Positions 6,033-13,500 of a stretch of DNA of 13,632 nucleotides are shown piece after piece (the stretch's first letter is position 1; the number at the start of each line of letters is the position of its first letter). The translations under genes and the position numbers were made by a program. Origin of the DNA: an uncultured Pseudomonadota bacterium (lineage in GTDB: Bacteria; Pseudomonadota; Gammaproteobacteria; Burkholderiales; SG8-39). The notes beneath the pieces were generated by a model. That model was not told the DNA's origin. It searched no databases and saw only the letters and a program-made list of their open reading frames with translations. The stretch spans positions 1-13,632 of the forward strand of contig CAITSH010000401.1 in the NCBI GenBank assembly GCA_903895005.1, given 5' to 3'.

Positions 6033-6646
6033 TTAGAACATATGTCTACGATTATTTTTTCAAGTATTACTTTAATTTCTTCGCGGGTTTTCGTACCATC
6101 AATCTGGCGAAACCGTCGCGGGTCAGCGGCTACGCGCGCAGCGTATCCGGCGCGTACCCGGGTGAAGAAATCGAGATTCTCCTGCTCAAAGCGGTCCAAA
6201 GCCGCTTGTTGCGCGAGCAAGCGCTGTCGGGCAATCTCCAGCGGAACGTCAAACAACAAAGTAAGATCGGGTTGAAGCCCCCCCTGCACCCATTGTTCCA
6301 GCGCTGAAATTCGCGCCAAATCCAAGCCCCGACCGCCGCCCTGATAGGCGAAGGTGGCGTCCGTAAAACGGTCGGAAACCAACCAGCGACCGGCTTCGAG
6401 TGCCGGTCGGATAATCTTTGCGATGTGCTCGCTTCTGGCGGCAAAGATAACGAGCGCTTCGGTATCCAAAGTCATAGGCTGCGTCAGCACAAGTTCGCGC
6501 AGGGATTCACCAAGCGGTGTGCCGCCCGGTTCGCGAGTGACGAGCACATCCTTGCCCAACTCGCGCAAGCGCGCCGCAATCCATTCGAGGTGGGTGCTTT
6601 TCCCGGCGCCATCGACGCCTTCCAGGGAGATGAATTTGCCGCGCAT
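6029..6646 (-). CDS. tmk: Thymidylate kinase
   Basis: dTMP kinase, which makes dTDP from dTMP and ATP for DNA synthesis. From the ATG at 6646 it has 205 residues and the canonical start [20 protein letters not shown] with P-loop GVDGAGKST. Further family marks are [11 protein letters not shown] (dTMP binding), [18 protein letters not shown] (DRF signature) and the LID region [19 protein letters not shown]. The frame is open to ATG 6685, adding 13 residues ([13 protein letters not shown]) that do not match the family. An AAGGA lies upstream of the shorter start but about 13 bases away, so the start is not fully settled. It follows mltG by 23 or 62 bases and overlaps holB by 4. Confidence 0.93.
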   Translation of the reverse strand: MRGKFISLEGVDGAGKSTHLEWIAARLRELGKDVLVTREPGGTPLGESLRELVLTQPMTLDTEALVIFAARSEHIAKIIRPALEAGRWLVSDRFTDATFAYQGGGRGLDLARISALEQWVQGGLQPDLTLLFDVPLEIARQRLLAQQAALDRFEQENLDFFTRVRAGYAARVAADPRRFRQIDGTKTREEIKVILEKIIVDICSK

Positions 6647-6708
6647 CAAGATGAAATGATCCTTATGTTTCTGCTGTAATGGCATGGGACATTCACGTTA
6701 ATTCCATT

Positions 6709-7701
6709 TTATCGCCTTGATGAGAGCTGATATTTTTGCACGGCGCGATTATGCTCGGCCAGCGTCTTCGAAAACTGGCTGGTTCCATCGCCGCGGGCGA
6801 CAAAATACAGTTCATCCCCTTTCGCCGGGGCGACTGCCGCCATCAGTGCGCCGCTGCCGGGCATGGCGATGGGGTGAGGTGTCAGTCCCCCACGGGTGTA
6901 GGTATTAAACGGGCCATCGCGCAGCAAGTGTTCTTTTTTTAGGTTGCCCTTGAATTCCTCACCAAGACCGTAGATGACCGTCGGATCGGTTTGCAGGAGC
7001 ATCCCGATACGCAGCCGGTTGTTGAACACGGCGCCGATGCGGGGACGGTCTTCCGGTCGCCCTGTTTCTTTTTCAATGATCGAGGCGAGGATCAGCGCTT
7101 CGTAGGGCGTTTTCAAAGGCGATCCGGGCGCGCGCTTCTCCCACGCTGCATCCAACCGGCTTTGCATCATGCGCCAGCTACGTTTGAGCACCGACAGGTC
7201 GCTCGCGCCCTTAGCGTAAAGGTAAGTATCCGGAAAGAACCACCCCTCGGGATGCTGCGCTGGAGCACCGATGCGCGCCATGATCTGCTCATTGGTGAGC
7301 CCGGCACTGTCATGCCTCAGGCTGTCGTCGGCGTTAAGCAGGGCCCGAATCTGGTTGAAGGTCCAGCCCTCGACAAAAACGATTTCAGACTGGGAGAAGT
7401 CCCCCTGGGTAATCTGTTCCAGCAGTTTCCAGGGCGTGATGCCATGCGCGACCTCATAACTCCCCGCCTTGATCGATCCGGCCTTTCCCGCCGCGCGCGC
7501 CAACAGCTCAAATTGCCAGGGGGACATGGCTATACCGGCTGCGGAAATCTGCCGCGCAGCACTGCGCAGTCCGCTGCCAGGTTGTATGGAAAAGTCCAGT
7601 TCCGGGCTTTGCAGGCGGATCGGGCTGAATGCAAACCAGGCAGCCCAGGCAAGACTGCCAAACACAGCAAGAGCGAGTACGGCGAAGAGGTTCTTGATCA
7701 T
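6709..7701 (-). CDS. mltG: Endolytic murein transglycosylase MltG (YceG)
   Basis: 330 residues, close to the E. coli length of 340. The protein cleaves nascent glycan strands at the inner membrane and is thought to set the end of peptidoglycan polymerisation. One N-terminal membrane segment (about 3-26, LFAVLALAVFGSLAWAAWFA) anchors it, with the rest periplasmic. A LysM-like N-terminal subdomain (about 35-110) is followed by the YceG domain: PEGWFFPDTY (151-160), then ASIIEKETG with the catalytic Glu at 210, then RPRIGAVFNNRLRIGM and LQTDPTVIYGLG. The C-terminal substrate loop NTYTRGGLTPHPIAMPG is present. It is the first gene of the operon with tmk, holB, pilZ and tatD, and is divergent from ygfZ. 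Confidence 0.95.
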   Translation of the reverse strand: MIKNLFAVLALAVFGSLAWAAWFAFSPIRLQSPELDFSIQPGSGLRSAARQISAAGIAMSPWQFELLARAAGKAGSIKAGSYEVAHGITPWKLLEQITQGDFSQSEIVFVEGWTFNQIRALLNADDSLRHDSAGLTNEQIMARIGAPAQHPEGWFFPDTYLYAKGASDLSVLKRSWRMMQSRLDAAWEKRAPGSPLKTPYEALILASIIEKETGRPEDRPRIGAVFNNRLRIGMLLQTDPTVIYGLGEEFKGNLKKEHLLRDGPFNTYTRGGLTPHPIAMPGSGALMAAVAPAKGDELYFVARGDGTSQFSKTLAEHNRAVQKYQLSSRR

Positions 7702-7748
7702 GCGCCACTCGCGCTTTGCGTGGGGGTATGTTGGAGTTTGCGTACGGC

Positions 7749-7754
7749 TATAAT
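7749..7754 (+). promoter_or_regulatory. Perfect -10 box (TATAAT) in the mltG/ygfZ divergent region
   Basis: TATAAT occurs within the 159-base gap between the divergent mltG and ygfZ starts, oriented toward ygfZ. No convincing -35 hexamer sits 16-18 bases upstream, so the promoter would be weak or activator-dependent. A start near 7761 gives a leader of about 100 bases. On the minus strand a TTGACC and a CATAAT lie in the same gap, but with only 14 bases between them, so the mltG promoter is not resolved. Confidence 0.35.
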
Positions 7755-7860
7755 GGGTCGATTATGCCACGCGGCGAAGCGGTCAAGCCTGCCGACTGTG
7801 GTTTACCGGGCGAGCTTCCTTTCTGTACAGCGCCTTCACGCAATACTTAAACAAACATCT

Positions 7861-8892
7861 ATGAATACCGATTGGGCAGCCTTTCTGGCAAATAATGCGG
7901 CAGTCGTCGATGACGGCGAGGTCCGAAACTTCGGAAACCCGGTGGGCGAGTTATCCGCCGCATCGCGCAGTCCTGTCGCCGCCGACCTGTCGCAGCTCGG
8001 CATCTTGTATTTCCATGGCGCCGATACGACGACCTTTTTGCAGGGTCAGTTGTCCTGCGACTTAGGCGCGATTTCCATCGACGGATGCAGTTACGGCAGC
8101 TACTGCACTGCCAAGGGCCGTGTACTCGCAACATTCCTCTTGTGGCGTACGGAAGCGGGTTATTTCATGGCCCTTCCCCGCGACATACTTGCGGCCACGC
8201 ACAAGCGACTGGGCATGTATGTGTTGCGCTCCAAGGTAAAACTCGAGGATGCATCAAACCGCACGGTTCTCATCGGGCTGACCACGCCGGGTGGTGCGGG
8301 CCTGCTTAACGGCTTGTTCGCCACGCTCCCTGAAACCGATAAAAAGGGTGTGCGATCCGATCGCGGATTGCTTCTCCGCCTTGCTCCGAACCGATGGTTA
8401 TTGGTCAGCGATGAGGTCGCCGCGCAGCAAGCGTGGCAGGAATTGTGCGCGGTGTTTTCTCCGGTTGGCGCGCCTGCCTGGTCGTGGCTTGAAATTCATG
8501 CCGGGGTTCCATGGGTGACAACGCCGACCCAGGATCAATTCGTGCCGCAAATGCTCAATCTTGAACTGATCGGTGGCGTCAGCTTTCAGAAGGGCTGTTA
8601 TCCGGGGCAGGAAATTGTCGCACGAACCCAGTACCTCGGAAAACTCAAGCGACGCATGTATCTGGCCAGCATTGCATCTGACGTCGCCCCCGCCCCGGGC
8701 ACGGCGCTGTACAGCGAAGCGCTGGGCGACCAGGCGAGCGGCATGGTCGTCAACGTGCAAGCCTCGCCTGCGGGCGGGTTTGACCTGCTCGCAGTCGCCC
8801 AGACGGAAAGTATCGGAGCGTCAGTGGTCCACGTCGGATCATTGAATGGCCCGGCGCTATCGATCCTGCCCCTGCCCTACGTGCTGCCATGA
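7861..8892 (+). CDS. ygfZ: tRNA-modifying / Fe-S maturation protein YgfZ
   Basis: 343 residues from ATG 7861. The frame is open another 290 codons upstream, but that part is antisense to mltG and meaningless. The protein belongs to the YgfZ/GcvT-like folate-binding family, which in E. coli supports MiaB-dependent tRNA modification and the activity of certain Fe-S enzymes; the mitochondrial relative is Iba57. The signature KGCYPGQEIVAR starts at residue 244, with the essential cysteine at 246, followed by TQYLGKLKRRMY. Early motifs include LGILYFHGADTTTFLQGQLS and YCTAKGRVLATFLLW, matching the aminomethyltransferase-like fold. It lacks the C-terminal features of true GcvT. Its stop overlaps the next ATG (ATGA), so it leads a three-gene plus-strand set. 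No strong ribosome site was seen. Confidence 0.93.
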   Translation: MNTDWAAFLANNAAVVDDGEVRNFGNPVGELSAASRSPVAADLSQLGILYFHGADTTTFLQGQLSCDLGAISIDGCSYGSYCTAKGRVLATFLLWRTEAGYFMALPRDILAATHKRLGMYVLRSKVKLEDASNRTVLIGLTTPGGAGLLNGLFATLPETDKKGVRSDRGLLLRLAPNRWLLVSDEVAAQQAWQELCAVFSPVGAPAWSWLEIHAGVPWVTTPTQDQFVPQMLNLELIGGVSFQKGCYPGQEIVARTQYLGKLKRRMYLASIASDVAPAPGTALYSEALGDQASGMVVNVQASPAGGFDLLAVAQTESIGASVVHVGSLNGPALSILPLPYVLP

Positions 8893-9173
8893 AGGTCAGT
8901 TACTTTGTGTACTACCGCATTGCAAAGCCTGACGAACCGGCGGCACGCACTATCATTGAGACCTTGCTTGCGCGCGTAAAAGAATCGACCGGCATCGCCG
9001 GACGGCTGCTGGTGCGCACCGAAGATCCGACCACCTGGATGGAAATCTACGAAGGCGTAGATCGCCCCGAATCGTTCGAAGCTGCATTGGCCGATGCCGT
9101 CGCAGCCTGCGACTTTGCCACAATCGTCGTTGCCAACTCCGGTCGGCACATCGAACGCTTCAAGTCCCTTTAA
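8889..9173 (+). CDS. DUF4936 family protein
   Basis: 94 residues, cytosolic, with no signal peptide. The sequence MKVSYFVYYRIAKPDE, then LLARVKESTGIAGRLLVRTE, TTWMEIYEGVDRPESFEAAL and FIERF-like RHIERFKSL at the end matches the DUF4936 family as I know it. This is a small alpha/beta (ferredoxin-like, antibiotic-monooxygenase-like) protein found mainly in Betaproteobacteria beside ygfZ and NRDE genes. Function is not established. The ATG overlaps the ygfZ stop by 4 bases, so translation is coupled. The fold name is inference from the strand/helix pattern; the neighbourhood is seen directly. Confidence 0.82.
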   Translation: MKVSYFVYYRIAKPDEPAARTIIETLLARVKESTGIAGRLLVRTEDPTTWMEIYEGVDRPESFEAALADAVAACDFATIVVANSGRHIERFKSL

Positions 9174-9196
9174 ATGGTATTGGGTCGTCGCGCCAG

Positions 9197-9982
9197 ATGT
9201 GCCTGATTCTCTTCGCGTGGCAATCCCACCCGGAGTACGCCCTGATTCTTGCTGCGAACCGGGACGAATTTTTTCACCGACCCGCCACCGCTGCGCATTA
9301 TTGGCCCGACTGCCCCAACCTGCTCGCTGGCAGGGACTTGGAACAAAACGGTACCTGGCTTGGTATTGACAACCAAGGCCGGTTTGCTGCACTCACGAAT
9401 TTTCGCGGTTCGGGTTCACGCGATGCGGGTGCGCGTTCGCGCGGTTTGCTCGTCAGTGAATTTCTGCAGGGGCAACTATCGCCCGAGGGCTATCTGGAGG
9501 CACTCGCCCCCGGCGCCAAGCGCTACAACGGTTTCAATCTGTTGGCATCCGACCAACATGGCATGTGGCATTTTTCCAATCGGAGCGGTACACCGCAGGC
9601 GGTACCTGTAGGCGTGCATGGGTTATCAAACCACCTTCTCGATACCGCCTGGCCCAAGGTTCTGGCTGGAAAGGCGAACATGCATCGCGCACTAGGCGGA
9701 AAGATCACGCCCGAGGACTTGCTGCAGATCCTCGACGATTCGGCGATTGCCCCGGATGAAGCCCTGCCGGACACGGGTGTTGGACTGGAGCGGGAACGTA
9801 AATTGTCGGCCGCGCGCATTGTGGGTGCGGGTTACGGCACGCGCTGCTCCACGGCGCTTTTGGTGCGCCACAGCGGAGAAACGGAATTCGTCGAACGCAC
9901 TTTCAACGAGGATGGCGGCGTCGCCGGTACCGTCGCGTTTCGAATTATGCCCGGCGACTCGCCAGCACGCGTCGCATCGTGA
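9197..9982 (+). CDS. NRDE / TANGO2 family protein
   Basis: 261 residues, the usual bacterial length of the NRDE family (TANGO2/HRG-9 homologues). The defining motif is present: MCLILFAW with Cys2 exposed after Met removal, then LILAANRDEFFHRPA (16-30), LLAGRDLEQNGTWLGID (about 42-58) and FAALTNFR (63-70). The fold resembles N-terminal nucleophile hydrolases, but no reaction is proven. Eukaryotic members are implicated in heme trafficking and lipid metabolism. It begins 23 bases after the DUF4936 gene with no obvious ribosome site. Its last 38 bases overlap the convergent acetyltransferase gene. Sitting behind ygfZ, a role in cofactor (Fe-S/heme) handling is conceivable, but that is inference. 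Confidence 0.9.
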   Translation: MCLILFAWQSHPEYALILAANRDEFFHRPATAAHYWPDCPNLLAGRDLEQNGTWLGIDNQGRFAALTNFRGSGSRDAGARSRGLLVSEFLQGQLSPEGYLEALAPGAKRYNGFNLLASDQHGMWHFSNRSGTPQAVPVGVHGLSNHLLDTAWPKVLAGKANMHRALGGKITPEDLLQILDDSAIAPDEALPDTGVGLERERKLSAARIVGAGYGTRCSTALLVRHSGETEFVERTFNEDGGVAGTVAFRIMPGDSPARVAS

Positions 9983-10418
9983 AGTGCGGGATATTCGCCT
10001 CGATAAATTCCGGGCCCTCGGCGACAAAGCCGCAGCGCTGGTAAAACCCCAGCGCCTGGGTTTGTGCGTGAAGCACCAGTGTTTCAAGCCCCCGCGCGCT
10101 TGCCAGCGCGACGAGGGCATCAAGTATGGCCATGCCCACACCACTCCCCCGCGATTCTTTTAGTACCGCCATACGGCCTACCCTTGCTTCTCTCGGTGTT
10201 GCCGGTTCCGGCGGCAGCAATCGGCCGGTACCGACGGCCTGCCCCGCAGCGCTGAAGGCGATGGCGTGGTCGGATACGGCATCCCATTCGTCCCACTCTT
10301 CGTCGATGCTCACGCCCTGCTCGTGAACGAACACGGTTTCGCGCAAAGGACGCGCCAAGGCGGACGCCCCGCTCCAGGGGAGTATCCGGACGGTGTATTG
10401 GTGAAAGGAGGGATTCAT
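9945..10418 (-). CDS. GNAT family N-acetyltransferase
   Basis: 157 residues forming one GNAT domain. The N-terminal half has LRETVFVHEQGVSIDEEWDE (27-46), a mark of ElaA-like/YjcF-like acetyltransferases. Motif A is VGRMAVLKESRGSGVGMAIL (about 79-98), with the acetyl-CoA pyrophosphate loop R-G-S-G-V-G. Motif B is LVLHAQTQALGFYQRCGF (115-132), and it ends with EFIEANIPHFTMRR. The acceptor substrate is unknown; relatives act on small amines or protein amines. The start at 10418 lacks a ribosome site on its own strand. It is divergent from the aldolase gene (45-base gap) and convergent with the NRDE gene. Confidence 0.9.
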   Translation of the reverse strand: MNPSFHQYTVRILPWSGASALARPLRETVFVHEQGVSIDEEWDEWDAVSDHAIAFSAAGQAVGTGRLLPPEPATPREARVGRMAVLKESRGSGVGMAILDALVALASARGLETLVLHAQTQALGFYQRCGFVAEGPEFIEANIPHFTMRRVLASRRA

Positions 10419-10430
10419 GGTGTCGAACGT

Positions 10431-10436
10431 TATAAT
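10431..10436 (+). promoter_or_regulatory. Perfect -10 box (TATAAT) before the aldolase-mtnA operon
   Basis: TATAAT lies in the 45-base gap before ATG 10464. Transcription would begin near 10443, leaving a leader of about 20 bases that contains AAGGG (10450-10454), spaced well before the ATG. The expected -35 position (about 10408-10413) does not match consensus and falls inside the 5' end of the divergent acetyltransferase gene, so an activator may be needed. Confidence 0.45.
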
Positions 10437-10463
10437 GCCGGGACATTTTAAGGGTTTGCGGCG

Positions 10464-12437
10464 ATGCAGAGTTTATGGAGTGACAGCGAGGCGGCGGGCT
10501 TTTCCGGAGACCTGGGTCTTCGGGTGTACACCTCGCGCTTGCTCGGGCGCGACAAATCGCTGGTAATGCATGGCGGCGGTAACACCTCGGTAAAAATACT
10601 TCACCGCAACCTCTTCGGTGAAGACGAGGTGATGCTTCATATCAAGGGCAGTGGCTGGGACCTTGAAACCATCGAGGAGGCGGGCTTTGCGCCGGTGCGC
10701 CTCGCGCATCTGCAACGCCTAGCCGGGCTCGACGCACTCTCTGATCCGCAAATGGTCAATGAAATGGCCACCCATCTGCTGAGGGCGAGCGCCCCCCCTC
10801 CGTCTGTCGAGACGATTCTGCACGCATCCCTGCCCCACAAGTACGTGGACCATACGCATGCGGACGCGGTCCTGGCCGCGAGTGATACGGCGGACGGTGA
10901 AGCGCGTATTCGCGAGATTTACGGTGACAGTGTTGTTGTGATTCCCTACCTGATGCCCGGGTTCGATCTGGCGCAATATTGCGCAAAGGCGTTTCCGCGC
11001 GAATCGGGCCCACAAACCATTGGCATGGTGCTTTTGCAGCACGGCATATTTTCATTTGGCGAAACGGCACGCGAATCCTATGAACGCATGATCGAGCTGG
11101 TGGCGCGCGCAGAGGCTTACCTTGCAAAACATCGCGCACGGGATACCGCCCAGGCACCCGTCGGCACCACGCCGCGATTTGACCCGAAAGCGCAGGCCGA
11201 ACTGCGTCAGGTTATTTCCCGTACGGCGGGCGGCCCGATGATCCTGAAGACTTGCTCAAACACGAGAACCCACGCTTTCGCCCGGCATCCGGCGGTGGCC
11301 GCGATTTGCGCTCAGGGCCCCATCACCCCGGATCACGTCATACGTACCAAACGGTTGCCGATGCTGGGCACCGATGTCGGCGCGTATGCCGATGACTACA
11401 AGGCCTATTTTGCGTTACACGAGCCGCAGGCGAAGGAGCGCAAATCCATGCTGGATCCCGCTCCACGCGTTGTGATTGATCCTGCCTTCGGCATGGCCGT
11501 GGTCGGACGCAGCGCCAAGGATGCGGCGATTGTCGAGGAACTCTACGAGCACACTATCGACGTCATGCTACAGGCCCAATCGCTGGGCGGTTATCGCGCA
11601 CTTCCGGCGCGGGATATTTTCGAGCTCGAGTACTGGGATCTCGAGCAGGCCAAGCTAGGCAAGTCGGGCAAGCCCCCAGTTTTTTCGGGCGAGGTCGCGG
11701 TTGTCACCGGAACTGCCTCGGGCATAGGTCGGGCGTGCGTTGCCTCGCTGCTAGAGCGCGGTGCTGCAGTCGTTGCGCTTGATGTTAATCCGGAGGTTCG
11801 CACCGCCTGGGCGCGTACCGATTATCTCGGCCTGGTATGTGACGTAACCGACGAGGCGCAAATCCAGGCGGCCTTGCACCGTGCCATCGCGGCGTTTGGT
11901 GGCGTTGACATGCTCGTTCTCAATGCGGGAATTTTTTCGGCGAACCGCAAGATCGAGGACCTGCAAAGCGACGAGTGGCGCAGGGTGATGAGCATCAATC
12001 TTGACGGGAACCTGTTCCTGATGCGCGCCTGTCATCCTTACCTCAAGCTCGCCCCGCGCGGCGGACGCGTTGTGGTGATAGGTTCCAAGAACGTTCCCGC
12101 CCCGGGGCCGGGCGCCGCGGCTTATTCGGCATCCAAGGCTGCACTGACGCAATTGGTGCGTGTGGCTGCACTTGAGTGGGGTGGCGATGGCATTCGCATC
12201 AATACGCTGCATCCCAATGCCGTATTTGATACGGCATTGTGGACGGACGCAGTTCTCGAGCAGCGCGCCCGCCATTACGGCATGAGCGTGCAGAATTACA
12301 AAACCAACAATGTGCTGAAAACCGAAGTGACCAGCCGCGATGTCGCAGAACTTGCGGCGGAAATGTGCGGCCCGCTGTTTGCCAAGACCACCGGTGCGCA
12401 ACTGCCGGTTGACGGGGGAAATGAACGTGTCATCTGA
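10464..12437 (+). CDS. Bifunctional class II aldolase / short-chain dehydrogenase
   Basis: 657 residues, a fusion of two enzymes. Residues 1-385 are a class II (zinc) sugar-phosphate aldolase of the RhaD/fuculose aldolase superfamily: HGGGNTSVK (36-44), HIKGSGWDL (59-67), metal His130 and His132 in VDHTHADAV, and His193 in LLQHGIFSFGE. Residues 405-657 are a classical SDR: TGTASGIG cofactor loop (415-422), Asp440 suggesting NAD(H) over NADP, NAG 487-489, Ser541, and Tyr554-x3-Lys558 in YSASK. The architecture matches YuxG and rhamnulose-1-phosphate aldolase/lactaldehyde dehydrogenases. No rhamnose genes are present. Instead it overlaps mtnA by 17 bases, so the likely substrate is 5-methylthioribulose-1-phosphate or 5-deoxyribulose-1-phosphate, giving DHAP plus an aldehyde that the SDR domain would reduce or oxidise. 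Domains are seen; the substrate is inferred. Confidence 0.92.
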   Translation: MQSLWSDSEAAGFSGDLGLRVYTSRLLGRDKSLVMHGGGNTSVKILHRNLFGEDEVMLHIKGSGWDLETIEEAGFAPVRLAHLQRLAGLDALSDPQMVNEMATHLLRASAPPPSVETILHASLPHKYVDHTHADAVLAASDTADGEARIREIYGDSVVVIPYLMPGFDLAQYCAKAFPRESGPQTIGMVLLQHGIFSFGETARESYERMIELVARAEAYLAKHRARDTAQAPVGTTPRFDPKAQAELRQVISRTAGGPMILKTCSNTRTHAFARHPAVAAICAQGPITPDHVIRTKRLPMLGTDVGAYADDYKAYFALHEPQAKERKSMLDPAPRVVIDPAFGMAVVGRSAKDAAIVEELYEHTIDVMLQAQSLGGYRALPARDIFELEYWDLEQAKLGKSGKPPVFSGEVAVVTGTASGIGRACVASLLERGAAVVALDVNPEVRTAWARTDYLGLVCDVTDEAQIQAALHRAIAAFGGVDMLVLNAGIFSANRKIEDLQSDEWRRVMSINLDGNLFLMRACHPYLKLAPRGGRVVVIGSKNVPAPGPGAAAYSASKAALTQLVRVAALEWGGDGIRINTLHPNAVFDTALWTDAVLEQRARHYGMSVQNYKTNNVLKTEVTSRDVAELAAEMCGPLFAKTTGAQLPVDGGNERVI

Positions 12438-13428
12438 AGCTGCTGCGGTACAAACCCTGCGCTGGGTCGATGGCCGTCTTGAACTCATAGACCAACGACG
12501 CTTGCCGCACGAAATCGTCTACGTCTGCTGCCGTAACGCCGCGGAAACGGCCGCGGCAATACGCGATATGGTGGTCAGGGGCGCGCCGGCGATAGGCTGC
12601 GCAGCCGCCTTTGGCATCGCGCTCGAGTCGGCTGCAGGAGGCAACCTCAATGCAGCGCACGCAGCGCTTGCCGCAAGCCGGCCTACCGCGGTCAACTTGT
12701 TCTGGGCCTTGCAACGCATGCGCGAAGCCATTGCCTCCGGGCGCCCTGCCCTGCAGGAGGCGCTGGCCATTTACGACGAGGACATTGCCATCAATCGCGC
12801 CATGGGCGGTTTCGGTGCGGCACTAATCGCCGATGGCGCGCGCATCATGACCCATTGCAACGCCGGGGCGCTGGCGACTGCCGGCCACGGCACGGCGCTG
12901 GGCGTCATCCGTTCGGCGCGCGACGCCGGCAAACGTATTTCGGTCGTTGCCAATGAGACCCGCCCTTACCTGCAGGGTGCGCGCCTGACGGCCTGGGAAA
13001 TGGTGCAGGAGCAAATCCCGGTCACCCTCGTCACCGACAACATGGCCGGCCACCTGATGCAGCAAGGCAAGGTCGATGTGATCGTCGTCGGCGCGGACCG
13101 CGTTGCGGCCAACGGCGACGCTGCCAACAAGATCGGCACCTACACGCTGGCGGTGCTGGCGGCGCGCCACAAGATTCCGTTTTACGTGGCAGCGCCGGTG
13201 TCGACCTTCGACCTGGCGATTTCCGACGGCAGCCACATCCCGATTGAGGAGCGTCATGCCGATGAAGTGACAGGTCACGGCGGCAATCGCTGGGCGGCGC
13301 ATGGTGTCCAAGTCTTCAACCCGGCTTTTGACGTCACCCCGGCGGATCTCATTACCGCGCTGATTACTGAGCGAGGCGTCATTCAAACACCCAATACGGC
13401 GCGGGTTGCCCAGCTCATTGGGCACTGA
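12421..13428 (+). CDS. mtnA: S-methyl-5-thioribose-1-phosphate isomerase
   Basis: 335 residues from ATG 12421, which has a GGGGGAA ribosome site directly upstream inside the end of the aldolase gene; earlier in-frame starts only add antisense-like sequence. MtnA converts methylthioribose-1-phosphate to methylthioribulose-1-phosphate (and 5-deoxyribose-1-phosphate to 5-deoxyribulose-1-phosphate). It belongs to the eIF2B-alpha/MtnA family. Family motifs are VVRGAPAIGCAAAFG (51-65), MTHCNAGALATAGHGTALG (143-161) with catalytic Cys146, TRPYLQGARLTAWE (180-193), VTDNMAG and VVGADRVAANGDAANKIGTY (222-241) with catalytic Asp226. It also has SHIPIEER near the end. The usual mtnB, mtnC, mtnD and mtnK/mtnP genes of the full methionine salvage pathway are not here; the partner is the aldolase-dehydrogenase. 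Confidence 0.94.
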   Translation: MNVSSEAAAVQTLRWVDGRLELIDQRRLPHEIVYVCCRNAAETAAAIRDMVVRGAPAIGCAAAFGIALESAAGGNLNAAHAALAASRPTAVNLFWALQRMREAIASGRPALQEALAIYDEDIAINRAMGGFGAALIADGARIMTHCNAGALATAGHGTALGVIRSARDAGKRISVVANETRPYLQGARLTAWEMVQEQIPVTLVTDNMAGHLMQQGKVDVIVVGADRVAANGDAANKIGTYTLAVLAARHKIPFYVAAPVSTFDLAISDGSHIPIEERHADEVTGHGGNRWAAHGVQVFNPAFDVTPADLITALITERGVIQTPNTARVAQLIGH

Positions 13429-13456
13429 TGCACTCGGTTTTTAAGGGTGCCATAGG

Positions 13457-13487
13457 CTGGAAATGCCCGTCTGGCGGGGGGTTTCAG
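13457..13487. terminator. Imperfect dyad after mtnA, possible terminator or IS target
   Basis: Nested arms CTG..AAA (13457-13463) and TTTCAG (13482-13487) flank an inner CCCG-TCTGG-CGGG stem (13466-13478). It lies between the mtnA stop and the transposase stop. The inner stem is only 4 bp and no T-run follows directly, so termination is uncertain. IS30 elements favour palindromic targets, so the dyad might instead mark the insertion site or form part of the IS end. Confidence 0.25.
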
Positions 13488-13500
13488 CTATTTTGCGAAT

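Noticed and set aside
6991..7860. 290 extra N-terminal codons open in frame upstream of ygfZ
   Set aside because: They run antisense through mltG, have no recognisable sequence, and the family N-terminus starts at ATG 7861.
10405..10566. Plus-strand ATG at 10417 behind a perfect AAGGAGGG, opening about 49 codons
   Set aside because: The translation is Arg/Cys-rich with no sense, runs out of frame through the aldolase start, and the AAGGAGGG is simply the complement of Pro-Ser-Phe codons of the acetyltransferase gene.
11751..12488. 245-codon minus-strand open frame inside the aldolase/SDR and mtnA genes
   Set aside because: It is opposite well-recognised domains; its translation is His/Arg-rich shadow sequence of a GC-rich gene.
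12823..13425. 200-codon minus-strand open frame opposite mtnA
   Set aside because: It mirrors the mtnA codons (Arg/Val/Asp-rich) and has no domain, while mtnA motifs are clear on the plus strand.
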